64,000 nucleotides of DNA from Chamaelirium japonicum (Eukaryota; Streptophyta; Magnoliopsida; Liliales; Melanthiaceae), in the NCBI GenBank assembly GCA_947650365.1, contig OX393549.1, positions 98,018,016-98,082,015 of the forward strand, read 5' to 3'. The translations under genes were made by a program, and so were the position numbers. Below are positions 12,101 to 22,997 of the stretch, in pieces. The notes beneath the pieces were generated by a model. The model had not been told where the DNA came from. It was given only the letters and a program-made list of their open reading frames with translations, and made no database searches. Position 1 is the first letter of the stretch, and each line of letters begins with the position of its first letter.

Positions 12101-15100
12101 CCAGAAAAATTCAATGGACATGCTATCACAATGAGTAAATAGCCATTGCATGTAACCTGTAGTAGCGTTGCTCAACAAATTTGCTCTTACGATAATGAAA
12201 TTGTAATCAGATGTATGTTCAAATGAATCAACCATGTACTCACGCCTGTCAAATCCTAAGAATAAATGTACATGAAAAATAATAGAGCAAATGAATCTCA
12301 CAACATTACTACATTAGGGCACAGGCACTAGCCCAAGGTATATATATAGTGAGGTGAATGTGGTTGCCAACATGCTGAGCATATCCACCCAAAAGAGGAT
12401 AACAAAAGGAAAAGCAAATAAATACAAGTGTACCACCTCTTATGGGGTCTCCTCAAACTCATGGTGGAACATAAACCGAGAGTTGGCAAAGAAGAGATTG
12501 ATATCGTAGTAGTGTCAACTTAGTGAAGGTATGTGAGGGAGAGCGAGGATGTCAGACGCATCGTGATGGTGAATGATGACAGTCGGTCTCATTGTACTTT
12601 GTCTGCTTGTGAAAGATCAGGTTGCTAGCTATTTGGATAACACTCTAGTTATCACAGTAAAGAAGAATAGGGAAGGGAGACTAGATAATCGTGCAGAAGA
12701 CATTGAAGCCAGCTTTAACTTTGACGACAGATCTGCCGAGAGATCTGCGATAAGTCATCGAATATTTGCTGGGGATGGATATCAGTTGTCGTTTCAGTCG
12801 GCCCCAACCGGTATGTACCGGTATTGGCCATCGTACCTGCCGTATAAGGGTGAATAAACTTCTTTTCTCAAAAATCTACAAAAAAATATTTAAAAAATCC
12901 AAAATAATCTAAAGTGTTGGCCTTTTTATGATTGTTTCCACTAGGAAACAACAAATAGGTACATATTGGTCTTCTCAAGTTATTAAAATCGCTAAGTGAT
13001 TATTCAATGGGTACATATCAAAAAAAGTTTTTAAAACCCAAATAAAAAAAAATCGGTATGAACCAACCATCCGAATTTAGGGATTTCTTAAATTTGGATG
13101 TTAACGTCCAGATTCTTGCTCAAAATATGTTTTAAAATCTTGCAATAGAACAAATTTATTGAATCCAAATTAAATATTTTCAATTTTGGAGGCAAAGATT
13201 CTCTAAATTGTATAGATCTAGCCTATGAAAGGGTTTAAAGGTTAGATCCTTGCTCAAAAGAAAATTCAATATGATTTACATTAAAATATTTGGGAAAATT
13301 TGTACCTTCGCCTTTAAAAATCGACATTTGAGAGCTTAGTAAGCAAATCGAGCTTCACTTTGAGCTTCGATATATTCCGATCATGTGGAAAAACACCTTA
13401 GGAACCCTAGATCAACTCTCCCCCCTCAACTCCCCACAAGCCAAGATGCCCAAAAAGGTTTAAAAATTGAATAAACTGCAAAGAAAAACCTTATAAACAG
13501 CAGGTCGGTATGTATCGACCGATACGTACCGATCATATTGGTTATACGAATGGTACATGACCATTACCTGCGATATGATCAATACCAAGCAATATTCTAA
13601 AAAACGCCAGGTGCTAGTCGGGCTGTGGGGGTGGGGGGCGTTTCTAGCGTCTAGGCCGCCTAGGCGAAGACCTAAGTAGCACCCAAACGTTTTGGTTTTT
13701 CTAATTATTATTTTGATATTATATATAATATATGTGTTTTAAAATTACTATAAATTCAAGGTTATCCCAACGATTATTTTAAAGAGCATGTATAATTTAC
13801 ATAACCATAAAGTCAAGATTACAAAAACAAAAGCAAGCATGATATTATGACATGATATCATAATAATAATATTCATGATTTTAATACAATCCAAACCATA
13901 AATTCAAGATTACCAACAATAGAATAGCATTTGTACTCGTTCTAGCACCTAGGCCAGCTTAGACAGTCGCCTGGACCTGCTTAGCGATTTGGGACGCTTT
14001 TTTGCACCGCCTAGGGCCTAGGGGCTAGGCTGGGTGGTGGGGGGATCTTCTAGCACCTAGGCGGACACCTATACCGTTTTTTAGAACACTGGTACCAGGG
14101 TGATATCGTACCAATGCATACCGGTCAATTGGAACTGGGTACGTACCGACCGATAGGATACTGATCGGTACGATATGTAACGGCCTATATTTTGATCCTT
14201 CGATCTGCAGAAGGGATCTTAATAAAGCAGATCTAAGATCGTTGGTGAACCTGATCGTCCATGCCGAACGTAGAACCTCTAAGAAGAAGAGTTATAGTTG
14301 GAGAAAAGAGGAAGAACTTCCAATAGCCTAGCTCCGATTCGGAGCTGGAAATAGTGAGATGGTCGAAGCAAAAATCGTTGGAGAGCTTGAAAGTGGAACC
14401 CTAGAGCTCAGAAATTTGGGCTGGAAAATGGAGAGATGGATCCGGCTCAAGGCCTGACCCGATATCATGAAACATAGTAGTGCAAATGTATCTCACCACA
14501 TTATGGCACTAGGCCAATGTATATATACAGTGAGGTAAGCTCGGTCACCAATGGTGAGCATACCAACCAAAAGCAAAAACAAGAATACATAATTGTACTA
14601 TCTCTAACGATATAGTTACCAAAATAGACAAAGAGAAGTAAAATAACATACTATCATCCAAACAAGTTCAAAGGCATGTTTATCTTATTCCATAGTGAAT
14701 TACAGAAGTTAGCATAAAGCCTCCAATGCAGATCCAGAAAATTTATTGCAACTTTCTACTTGGGTTACATGTTATTAATGGATAAAATAAATTTAGCTAC
14801 GTATAACAATAAAAGAAAAAAAGAAAAGGGTACATAATGCAGTAGGTGCAATAACTTTTTTTTAAGAGTACCATGCTCAAAACATATCCTTAAAAAATAA
14901 TGAAAGGTGTAAGTATGGTAAAAATAGTCTTACCAAATAAAATATAGTAGTTCACAGAGCATATAAAATACAAAACAAGGTGATGGTTAAGAGCACGTGT
15001 AACCAAATTAGTGAATTGACATGATTTGTAGTACCTCGTAGCACCAGCAACGTGCAACATTCCGAATTGTATATCCACCACCACCGACTAGCAACAGTGG

Positions 15101-18100
15101 CACATTAAAAGATCTCATATATCTCACACATTCTGCATGACCTTTGATGGAAAGGTTAAAACAACCAAGCCGGTCTCCAGATAAGGAATCAGCACCACAT
15201 TGAAGCACAACAGCACCAGGCCTGAAAACTTCCATCACTTTTCCTATGATAGGTTTGAACAGGGACTGATAGCTCTCATCATCGATTCCATCGTCTAAAG
15301 GCACATTAAGAGAATAATATTTCCCTTTTCCTTGTCCAACGTCACGTACGTCTCCTGTTCCAGGAAAATAATCTCCAAACTTGTGGAATGAAACCGTCAT
15401 TACTCTGTCAGTCGTGTAGAAAGCCTCTTCTACACCGTCCCCATGATGGATGTCAATGTCCACATAGAGAACACGCTGCAAGAAGATATAGAAGAATATA
15501 TCATCAAAAACAGAGAAGACAAAGAATGATGAAATAGCATATTCAATTAGATATAGCAGAACTAGCAAACAAATACCGCAAGTAACTACTTGTACATCAT
15601 TATTCATATTCAACAATTCAAGCAACGAATCTTGTTGGACAAAACATGTTTACAAACCACGTGATCCACAGTCCACTAAGGGTTATGTACTTATGTCATA
15701 GAATTTCATGTTTAATACATATGATACTCTAAACTACAAACCTAAATGATAGATTGGAGATTATTTTACTATAATTGTTCTGGTTGCAATCTATGTAGTC
15801 AAAGTCAGAAGTCGGCCCTTGGCCCACTAGGACTAGTCAGGACTAATTCGGGACTAGTCGGCCAAAACTTATTCCCTCCCCCCTCCCTAAACATATATGA
15901 TATATGAACTAGCATAGATTTCAATAAGTATATGATAGTAGTTGGTTAATAACAATGCATGCCTTCACACTTCACAGCATGAGTATAAATACATAAGTAA
16001 CATAACACAATTGTATTGGCTTCATGCCCATGTTAGAATAGAAGACTCATAATTAAGAATTCATCACAATATTTGTTTGCATTGTTTAATTTATGAACCA
16101 CCCCAATTTTGATTACAGGGTTATATGGATATCAACAAATAAACAATAATTAATTGTCTATGTTTTATCTCAGATACTCAGATCCTCAACAGATGACTAT
16201 AGGAAAGAGTCATAGTTGCGACTCAAGACTTCGAGGCAATGCAAAAAAATCCAAACAAAATTGCTTGCAGAGACTCATTGCAAAAAAAAAAATTGCTTGC
16301 AGAATGCCACCTAGGGACTATATCCAGCCGCTAGTCGGGGACTAGTCGTGATTCCGCCCAGCTATAAAAGAATCTGAATTAGTCGGTCGGCAAAATGCCG
16401 CCTGGGAACTAGTCGGGGATTAGTCGACAACTAGTCTTGTTTTGATAGCATAGGTTGCAATTAACTCATTTTATGAAGTAATGGCACATGATGTTCTTAG
16501 ATAATCAATACTCAATTTTAAGTATCAGCATGGGGATTTCTAAATTTACTTGCTTAAAGGTTCCATTAATTAGTTTCATCATACTTTTACTAGTACAAAG
16601 TTGTATACCTTTCGTGGAGCCTAAATCGTACCTAACAATCAAACAAATGAATGTCCCTAGGATATCAATTTAACATTGGTGGTGACTCTACACACACCAT
16701 CCCCCGCCCCCCTTTTAAATAATCTGGGTGATGACTCCATCCATAATCATAGACAAAAGATCACAATAAAGTTAATATGTCTATGTCTTGGTCACTCCAT
16801 TGAGGACTTTCTAGCACTAGAAGATCCTAGGAATGTAGGTTCTCCTTTTAGCATTGTTAGGGTTATCTCCTGCCACTTAAAACCTTGATTCTACCTTCTT
16901 TGTTTCATTTAGGTATCTAGCAGTCTGGTCGGGTTCATGAACCTTGAAACAATTCATTTGAATGTTGGCCTTTTCACTTTCCATCATTTCGTAATATATA
17001 TTGCAATTGTTTCTAGCACTCTTCCGTTGGCTTTTACATTCACTTGTTCTGATTTTTTTACTTCCCTCATCTTCCTCTTCATACACCTTTCCCCTTCTGT
17101 TACATCATAAACTGTGCCAAGAAAGCATTGCAACACCTATTCAGTTATAAAATCTTGCATTACCTATCTACTTATCCCTCGAGAACCAAGTTTAGGTCGC
17201 TTATGCATCAAATTCAAGAAAAGGGCAGCAAAGGCTCTCACCAATCTCTATATCTAAGGTCAATGAAACATGATGAGGCTTACTTTTGAGGTCATTTTTG
17301 TCATCAAAAAGGCCAAACAAATGTGAATACAAGTACCATCGTTGAAGGGAAAATGACTAAGATAAAGAGTGGAAGAGAGCGAGAACTTGATACGTTGATA
17401 GAATCAGTTTTTTTGGAGTTTTAGGCATTCTATTAGACTTAAATAAGGTTTTAGGAAATGTTACAAAACCAATTTGATGAATGGTAGGTTGTTTAGCTGG
17501 TTTAGTCAGCCAAATTAGTTATTATGGTGCATATTTTAGGTTATGGTTGACAAAGGAAGTTAAACTAGTCCTTACATTTAAATTTTGGGAGCCAACATCC
17601 ATTAAAAATGGGTTAGAGAAGGTTGAGTGCTACAGGGAATTAGTTTAAATACATCCCTTGAGTAAGGCCGGTCATGTTATAATGTGTACTCATATATGCA
17701 TATGCAGGCCATTAGTTGATTGACGCATAAAATATCATATATTTAGTGTGTTTTAAATTTTCTTTTTGATTCATCAATAAATCCACAGCATAATAATTTT
17801 CCTTCATATAATGATGATTTTTTTTATATATGAATCCAATTTGATTGGGTCTTTATTTTGAATTGTATGACCTTAATCGACTCTATTTCGCCATTTTTAG
17901 GGTTTCAATTGATACCATTTGGTCTGGGATAAATTATATTGGTAATGAATTTAATGACCCTTTAAGTAATTTTTTTTAGTACGGTATGGCTACATAGTAT
18001 ACTATTTGATAGCACAACAACACAACTAGGGCTGCAACTCGAGCGGGTTGGGTCGGATAGGAGGTCAACCTAGGCCCAACCCAAGTTGTAGAACCCTCAA

Positions 18101-21100
18101 CCTGCAACCCAACCCATCCTTCAACCCATGCTGCCCAACCCACAACCAACCCAAATAAAAAATTTTCAATCTCGAGTTAAACTTAAATTAGTGCAAGTTG
18201 GCGGGTCGGGTTGCACGAATTCTAATAATGCTTATTTTATCATTTGTCCAAACTTTTAAATTTTAAAGAGCTAAATATGAAAAAATTAATTTTTTATCCT
18301 TAGTCCATACCAATAAGGTCTCTTACCCCCACTATCTGATGGTTTGTGGTTCTTTGGGTTGGGAATAGGATCCATGCATTTCTAGGAATAAGATTCGCAG
18401 AGCCAATAAGGTGACATTTACACTCAACTTGGGTTCGATTGAATCAGATTGCTCGACCCCTTGGCCCGAGCACAACCCAAAATTAGTTCGGGTTGACTTT
18501 TCCAACTCGAACATAACTCGTCTTTCAATAACTGATCCCAAACCCAACCCAAAGAATTGGGTCGGGTTCAACCAGCCCAAGTTGCAGCCTTAAGCACAAC
18601 CATTGTGTGATTGCACAAGAATCCAGCATACATACTATTTACTATTGGATTACTCTACTATATCCCCTCTCCCCTCCTGCCCATTTCTATACTATATAAC
18701 CCCCCCCCCCCCTCTTTTTCCTTCTCCCTCTCCCTCATCTCCCATCTCTTCTAATACTCCCAAAGCTCTCTCCAAGTACACCTTCTCTTAAAGCACCCCA
18801 AAGTCCAAACTCTCTTCATTCTTCAAGCTCTCCACTATTTTTTCTCCAAGTTTTCAGTCTCCCATTTCCCCCTGAGGTGCCTTCAAACTCTCAAAATTCA
18901 AGATTGTGGTGTGTTCGAACGTATATCAAGAGGATGTCAACTACCGACATATCGGTATACATGAGAACACACCATTGCTTTTTTTAAAAATAAGACCGAA
19001 AACGGTATCAGCTAGAACCGGCCAATATTGAGTCAGCTCGACCGAGTTAACTCGGTTTGGTTTGAGCCGACACCGTAATTGATAATAGGTTTAAAAATCT
19101 TTGAGCAAAAGAAGCTCAACAACTTGATGTTCATGCAATACAACCAGAAGGTATGAAAATAATTCCTCGAGAGACGGGCAAAGCCAAGATTTTATAATTC
19201 CATCAAGCTTGACGAAATAAAGGAAGATCACCCATCGATTGTTAATAAGAACAAGTCACCTTCCAGGTAAATTTCAACTTGGAGAAAGTTGAGCAGGCAG
19301 TGTATGGTGTGGAAGGAGAAGCATCAAGCTCGAGAAAAGAAAGATGTATTCAAGGGATAGTAGCAGTAGGAGCAGTAGTGGATCAAATAGGAGCTGAAAA
19401 GTGGGACGTAAAGGAAAGAAGCGGTGGAAAGTTGTAATTAAGGAGAAGGAAGATGAAATGTCAGCACTAATAGGTAGAGGAGGAGCTTGTGAGAATGAAT
19501 AAAGAGATTAAAGAGGAGCGATACATAGGAGACGATTCAAATGATAAAGGGCTAGTCAATCATTCTGTCGATGGTCATAGTGACACATCCCCTAGGGGAA
19601 ATAGAAAAACTTATAGATTTTAATTTTATTGTTCACAAAACTTGTATTTGTAGACTTGCATTAATGAAATTTATTTTCTTACTTTGATTTTAAAATTTCT
19701 AGGAATTTCATCTTTCGTTTCATTCTTATATAGTTGAATTGTTTTACATGCACTATGAATATCATTTTCGATTAAATAAACAAAATGTTTTAGTTATCAT
19801 TGTGCATAAATCTAGTGGTGAATTCTATAGATTTTTTAAGGATTTTTATTAGTTTTTTTAAATTTGATTTAAAAAAAACACAAATCGCACTTATTGCGGC
19901 ATGTGTAATATGCCCCTATGTCGCACAAATCGCATATATCATATTAAATTATTAACTACATTGAAGGGCACGCTTCACAAATCAAAGATGGTGCAATAAT
20001 AAAATAGAAGAGGAAAGTGCTTGCACCAAAAAATAACCTAACAAGACAATTGAGGGTTAAACATGGTAGACATATTGAAAATCAACCGTGCAGAAACCGG
20101 TCATCAGGAAGTAGTCAGAAATGGCCAGAATTGTTGAGCATAGAATCGACCAAAAGGTGGTTTGAGGAAAGTTGAGCATAAATGATACAGCTGCCTTAGT
20201 CGATGATGGAAGGTTAGATGGAGCTAAGCGCAACTAGATTCGGATAAACTAATGTTGATTATTTCGCTTTTGCGCAGTGTTTACTAAAATGGGCACAACT
20301 TTTTATATGATCATCAGAATCACTTTACGGTCTCAATTCATGATCAACATTAAGAGTTTTAAGCACAAGACGCGGTCATAGGTTCCTCAAAACTATTATG
20401 AGGCCAAATTTTCATCAGTTCAGCGATTTGTGGTAGCCCAAAAGTCGACCTTGCCATTTAGAGAAAAATTCGTTAAGATTGGCCCACGATGTCATACATA
20501 AAGCCCTTGTAGACCAAAAGGCATTTTTCAGTCAGTCGGGTGACTAATAAAATTTACCCATGTGGTTGGTTCAGTTGTGAAAAACTGAATACACAATTAA
20601 ATAGGCCTAATGACCGACCAACCAATAATGAAGGAACACGTAAGCGATCCTAATTAGTCTCACTCAAAACAATTCGAAGATGCCACGTTAACAACCAACT
20701 AACGGTTGTGCACGAACTCATGATTAGGCACTGTTCTAAAAAGCAGTTCGGGCGTCCGCCTAGATGTTTAGGAATTGGGCCTTAGACTGCACCACCTAAG
20801 TTGGGATCGCTTTCTTTGGCGTCCAAAGGAGAAAAGTCAATGTGATAGTCGGATGCTATCATTATAAGTTTTCTTTCTCCCTTCTACTTTTTCATGTTCT
20901 TCAGTTTTACAACCTCTTTTTTCTTCTTTAACAATGGAAACATTCTTTGAAATTTCTTACGCCTCAATCTTTGGGCACCCGTTTAGGCGTCCGCCTTCCA
21001 CCGTACCGCATTAGGTTCATCTAGCGCTTTTTAAAACATTGAGATTAGGGTTGAAAATCGGCGGAGCTCGGGTCAGGCCAGCCCAAGCCCAGGTCCTGCC

Positions 21101-22789
21101 CCAACTAGTAAATATGTGCCTAAACCCGAGTTGGATATTTCGGGTTTGACAAGTCTAGCCAGAAACTTTCTTGTGAAGCTCAAGCCCAAACCCGGCTTGA
21201 AGCAAACATTTAGCATGGTGTAGGTACCTTCTTTTTCCTCTTAATTGAACAATAAAAGGGGGATGGGGTCACGGGGCATTAATTAATTAGGTATTAAAAT
21301 AATTAATAAAATAATGTTCCTTAAAAATGATTGATTCATGTTAATGAAGTAGATTTGTGCATTATCGTATTAGTTGTACAAATAACGAAAACAAAAACAA
21401 ATTTAGGCTTCGGGTCAGGCTTTGGGTCTAGTCAGGGGTTTCCCTTACCTAGCTCAAATAATTTCGAGCTTGAAAGAGAAATAGAGAGTAATGTGGAAGC
21501 ACCGGGAGGTGGACATGTTGAGCAATGGTTAGTGCACTCTTAGACATGCATCAACTGTAAGATACCACTTGGAACTATCTTCCACACTCACACAAATAGA
21601 CCAATAGGCTGGCATGGCTTATGACCCACGAAGAATCAACCCACATGCATCTATTTATTATAATCGTCATCGACCGTAGTTCTATTTTATTGCCCCAATG
21701 CCGTAGTGTAGACCTTTCTTTTTCCAACAAATTGAGGTTCCACCACTCATCTTTGATCTCAACATTTTTGCAATGCCTTTACATGCATTTCTCTCATTCC
21801 CCCTTGGTAACCCTAGTTAGGAAAATTTAAGTCCTCATATGCACTATTAGAACCTTGCTGCTTGAGTAGATCCCACGTTAGCCCCAAGATGTTGGTCTCT
21901 AACTAGAAAAGTCCAATGCTTGAGCTTGAAAAGCTTCTAACCCAGTAACCCGGTGTAGCCCTAGTTAGGAAAATCTAAGTCCTCGTATTTAACGCATATT
22001 AGAACCTTGTTGGTAGCCTTATTAAAAAATGAGCAGCTCTATTTCTGAATAAAACATAAAAAATGCCCCCTCAATTTGGGGCATGATTGATAATCCCTAA
22101 TTCACAATTGTTCTATAGCCCTACTTAAATCCAAAGTTCTCAGCTACAATTAATTAGTCTCTTAAATATAAGAATTGGACCATTTCAGAATTGAAACCAA
22201 GGAAGGAAGAACAAAACAGTAGCAGCAGATGGGGAAGAGGGTGCGAGCCTACCTCGTGTATCTTGAGGAGCTCGAGGATGGCGAGGACGATGTCGTTGAC
22301 GTAGCAGAACCCGGACGCCTCGCATTTCTTGGCGTGGTGGAGCCCACCGGCCCAGTTGATGGCGATGTCGGTGTGGCTGTGGTTGAGCTTGACGGCGCCG
22401 CCGACGGAGCCGCCGGCGTAGGTCTGGCAGAAGGAGTAGAGGCCGTCGAAGACGGGGCAGTCCTCGCCGACGTTGAAGCGCTTGAGGGCGCGGATCTGGT
22501 CCTGCTGGGTCTCGGGGGTGACGGAGCGGAGGAAGTTGATGTAGTCGTCGGCGTGGAAGCGGCAGAGGTCTCGGTCCCGCGCCGGGAAGGGCTTCAGCAC
22601 CGTCATCTGCTCCAAGAGGCCGTAGTGGGCCAGGAGGGCGTGGGTCATCCGGATCCGGTGGGGCTTCATCGGGTGCCCCTGCCCGTAGTAGTAGTTCCCC
22701 ACCTCCGTGTCGTAGAAGTAGCACACCTTCCTCTTCGTCGCGTCGGAACCGATCCCCGGCAGCGAGTTCCCACCGCCGTCCATCATCAA
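6057..22789 (-). CDS. HDA19: Class I histone deacetylase, HDA19-like (RPD3/HDA1 family), 5 exons seen
   Basis: Zn-dependent lysine deacetylase acting on histones in nuclear co-repressor complexes. The coding exons are 22789-22253, 15475-15035, 11925-11695, 6287-6196 and 6129-6057, 1374 coding bases (458 codons), with GT-AG junctions. All catalytic landmarks are visible: HH at residues 151-152, the DIDIHHGDG Zn-ligand block at about 185-193, the [12 protein letters not shown] Asp at about 275 and the GGGGYTIRN Tyr at about 314. The acidic tail (DSDMDIDD) followed by IKRE is typical of the plant HDA19 branch. The start has three in-frame ATGs (MMMD), so the exact initiator is uncertain. Arabidopsis HDA19 is about 500 residues, so roughly 40 C-terminal residues are missing here. 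The introns (6777, 3109, 5407 and 66 bp) are mostly transposon sequence. HDA6 is a less likely alternative. Confidence 0.9.
6196..6287 (-). CDS. HDA19: Deacetylase exon 4, acidic tail
   Basis: Encodes [20 protein letters not shown] followed by [11 protein letters not shown]. The acceptor is ATACAG|CCT and the donor CG|GTAGG, splitting an Arg codon. The 92-base exon and the short 66-base intron after it match the acidic region of HDA19-type proteins. Confidence 0.88.
7190..8109 (+). pseudogene. 5'-truncated LINE relic with RNase H domain in intron 3
   Basis: A zinc-finger-like [15 protein letters not shown] segment (about 7270-7320) is followed by a plant LINE RNase H domain. DAWCDGSF lies near 7615-7640, [15 protein letters not shown] near 7738-7783, [12 protein letters not shown] near 7811-7846 and [18 protein letters not shown] near 7930-7985. 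A poly(A) run ends the copy at about 8096-8110. The catalytic D, E and D positions are recognisable. The upstream reverse transcriptase is absent, as expected for 5' truncation. It is antisense to the deacetylase. Confidence 0.8.
8110..11694. other. Rest of deacetylase intron 3
   Basis: AT-rich intronic sequence on the transcribed minus strand. I found no domain-bearing frame, no clear element ends and no RNA gene. A partly palindromic patch sits near 10410-10450 (CCCATCTCCCAGGTGGGAGAGG). Confidence 0.4.
11695..11925 (-). CDS. HDA19: Deacetylase exon 3 (residues 327-403)
   Basis: Encodes [20 protein letters not shown] through RPPDTDFPE, the conserved end of the deacetylase domain. The acceptor is GAGCAG|ACA and the donor GAG|GTACT, phase 0, 231 bases. 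A 129-bp tandem duplication starts only about 40 bases upstream of this acceptor. Confidence 0.93.
11965..12222. repeat. 129-bp tandem duplication in intron 2
   Basis: Two consecutive copies with a constant offset of 129 bases (11965-12093 and 12094-12222). Shared landmarks are CCAG at 11972/12101, TGCTATCAC at 11992/12121, AGTAGCGTT at 12032/12161 and CGATAATG at 12061/12190. The copies differ at only a handful of sites, so the duplication is fairly young. It lies beside the exon 3 acceptor. Confidence 0.85.
12774..14202. mobile_element. hAT-like element, ACCGGTACG family, inverted copy 2
   Basis: Relative to the element at 1598-3022 this copy is inverted. Its left part (12870-13050) matches the reverse complement of 2700-2900, including AAAAATCCAAAATAATCTAAA. 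Its right end TTTTGATCCTTCG corresponds to the left end of copy 1. Both ends carry GGTACG/ACCGGT arrays. A second element is nested inside. The 8-bp TSD is doubtful (ATTTGCTG against ATCTGCAG). Confidence 0.55.
13590..14091. mobile_element. hAT-like MITE, CTAGGCG family, nested
   Basis: The ends are CAATATTCTAAAAAACG and the inverse of CAGTGTTCTAAAAAACG. Flanking 8-mers ATACCAAG (13582-13589) and GTACCAGG (14092-14099) look like a decayed 8-bp TSD. Subterminal CCTAGGCG/CTAGGCGCC motifs are dense at both ends and the centre is AT-rich. It is nested in the element at 12774-14202. Confidence 0.6.
15035..15475 (-). CDS. HDA19: Deacetylase exon 2 (residues 180-326)
   Basis: Encodes [14 protein letters not shown] through VARCWCYE and carries the remaining Zn ligands and the catalytic Tyr loop. 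The acceptor is TTGCAG|CGT and the donor GAG|GTACT, both phase 0. The exon is 441 bases with no disruptions. Confidence 0.95.
15791..16453. mobile_element. hAT-like MITE, ACTAGTCGG family, in intron 1
   Basis: The element starts CTATG and ends CATAG and is flanked by the exact 8-bp duplication GTTGCAAT (15783-15790 and 16454-16461). Inverted ends read CTATGTAGTCAAAGTC and CTATGCTATCAAAACA. Both subterminal zones are filled with GGACTAGTCGG-like motifs. No coding capacity. It lies in the deacetylase intron just upstream of exon 2. Confidence 0.75.
16454..18026. other. Deacetylase intron 1, unassigned sequence
   Basis: AT-rich sequence with no recognised gene, RNA or element ends. Short open frames on both strands lack motifs. 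Confidence 0.4.
18027..18592. mobile_element. Non-autonomous TIR element, GGGTTGGG family, copy 1
   Basis: The left end TAGGGCTGCAAC and the reverse complement of the right end (TTAAGGCTGCAAC) are inverted copies. Both ends carry arrays of AACCCAACCC/GGGTTGGGTCGG. Flanks ACACAAC and GCACAAC may be a decayed TSD. The TAGGG-type terminus suggests hAT. A second, inverted copy is at 22998-23541. The open frames inside are low-complexity translations of the arrays. Confidence 0.6.
18690..18760. repeat. Poly-C run and CT-rich tract
   Basis: A run of about 12 C (near 18700-18711) is followed by TCTTTTTCCTTCTCCCTCTCCC. Low-complexity intronic DNA with no function inferred. Confidence 0.6.
19090..19600 (+). 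pseudogene. hAT transposase C-terminal relic in intron 1
   Basis: A plus-strand frame reads [17 protein letters not shown] at about 19100-19150. This is the conserved plant hAT transposase segment just downstream of the dimerisation region. After a frame change come DEIKEDHPS and [18 protein letters not shown] (about 19200-19305). Further frame changes and stops follow. It is defective, but it shows autonomous hAT relatives once occupied this locus alongside the non-autonomous elements. Confidence 0.65.
19601..20722. other. Deacetylase intron 1, unassigned sequence
   Basis: No recognised gene. It may be the 3' portion of the decayed hAT element to the left, but no terminus could be defined. 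Confidence 0.35.
20729..21042. mobile_element. hAT-like MITE, GGCGTCCGCC family, 314 bp
   Basis: The ends are CACTGTTCTAAAAAGC and the inverse of TCAATGTTTTAAAAAGC, related to the element at 13590-14091. The exact 7-bp repeat GATTAGG flanks it (20722-20728 and 21043-21049), probably the remains of an 8-bp TSD. GGCGTCCGCC-like motifs occur near both ends around a CT-rich centre. Confidence 0.7.
21043..22252. other. Deacetylase intron 1, 5' part
   Basis: Holds a CCCGAG/GGGTCAGGC-rich stretch at about 21055-21200 and about 21400-21440 that looks like a decayed TIR element but lacks two clear ends. A repeated phrase AACCCTAGTTAGGAAAAT.TAAGTCCTC occurs near 21810 and 21957. No gene is seen. Confidence 0.4.
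22253..22789 (-). CDS. HDA19: Deacetylase exon 1 (residues 1-179)
   Basis: Encodes the N-terminal half of the deacetylase fold, from MMMDGGG through [11 protein letters not shown] to LLKIHE. The donor is GAG|GTAGG, phase 0. The exon is strongly GC-rich at third positions, unlike exons 2-5, giving the 5' GC gradient common in monocot genes. A long antisense open frame on the plus strand is a by-product of this composition. Confidence 0.95.
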
Positions 22790-22802
22790 ACCCTACACTA
22801 CT

Positions 22803-22860
22803 CTGCTGCTGCTGCTGCGGCGGCGGCGGCGGCGGCGGCGGTTGCTTCTCTCTCTCTCAA
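22803..22860. repeat. Trinucleotide and CT repeats in the deacetylase 5' UTR
   Basis: Read on the plus strand, about five CTG units (22803-22817) pass into about eight CGG units (to 22841), then a TCTCTC run (to 22858). This is 14-70 bases upstream of the deacetylase ATG, so it is probably transcribed as GA, then CCG, then CAG repeats in the 5' leader. Confidence 0.75.
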
Positions 22861-22997
22861 CCACCGGGAGGGATAGGAGAAGATAGATTTGAGGGCTTCG
22901 CTTCTTGAATTGAATGGAAAGGAGGGTCGATGTATAAATAGGAGCGATACGATTGAGGGGAGGAGGGAGCGGTCGGGCTCTGTTCTTGAGTTCTAGA

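Larger units (their letters stand above)
12273..14640 (-). mobile_element. TRIM-like short-LTR element (candidate) in intron 2
   Basis: Two diverged direct repeats of roughly 170 bases begin TGAAAAATAATAGAGCAAAT (12273) and TGAAACATAGTAGTGCAAAT (14469) and share ATCTCAC.ACATTA and GTATATATA.AGTGAGGT blocks. On the minus strand the right copy is followed by TGATATCGGGTC, resembling the usual TGGTATCAGAGC primer-binding site. Outer ends and TSD are unclear. The interior is mostly the hAT-like copy at 12774-14202, with no coding domains. Confidence 0.4.

Noticed and set aside
12573-12857. 94-codon plus-strand open frame in intron 2
   Set aside because: It runs from unassigned intron into the ACCGGTACG arrays of a hAT-like element and has no motif.
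21055-21480. Possible further hAT-like element with GGGTTGAAAATCGG start
   Set aside because: Only one end is recognisable and no TSD or matching inverted end was found.
22229-22876. 215-codon plus-strand open frame opposite deacetylase exon 1
   Set aside because: It is exactly antisense to the conserved, GC-rich exon and encodes Val/Glu-rich low-complexity sequence with no domain. It results from third-position GC bias.
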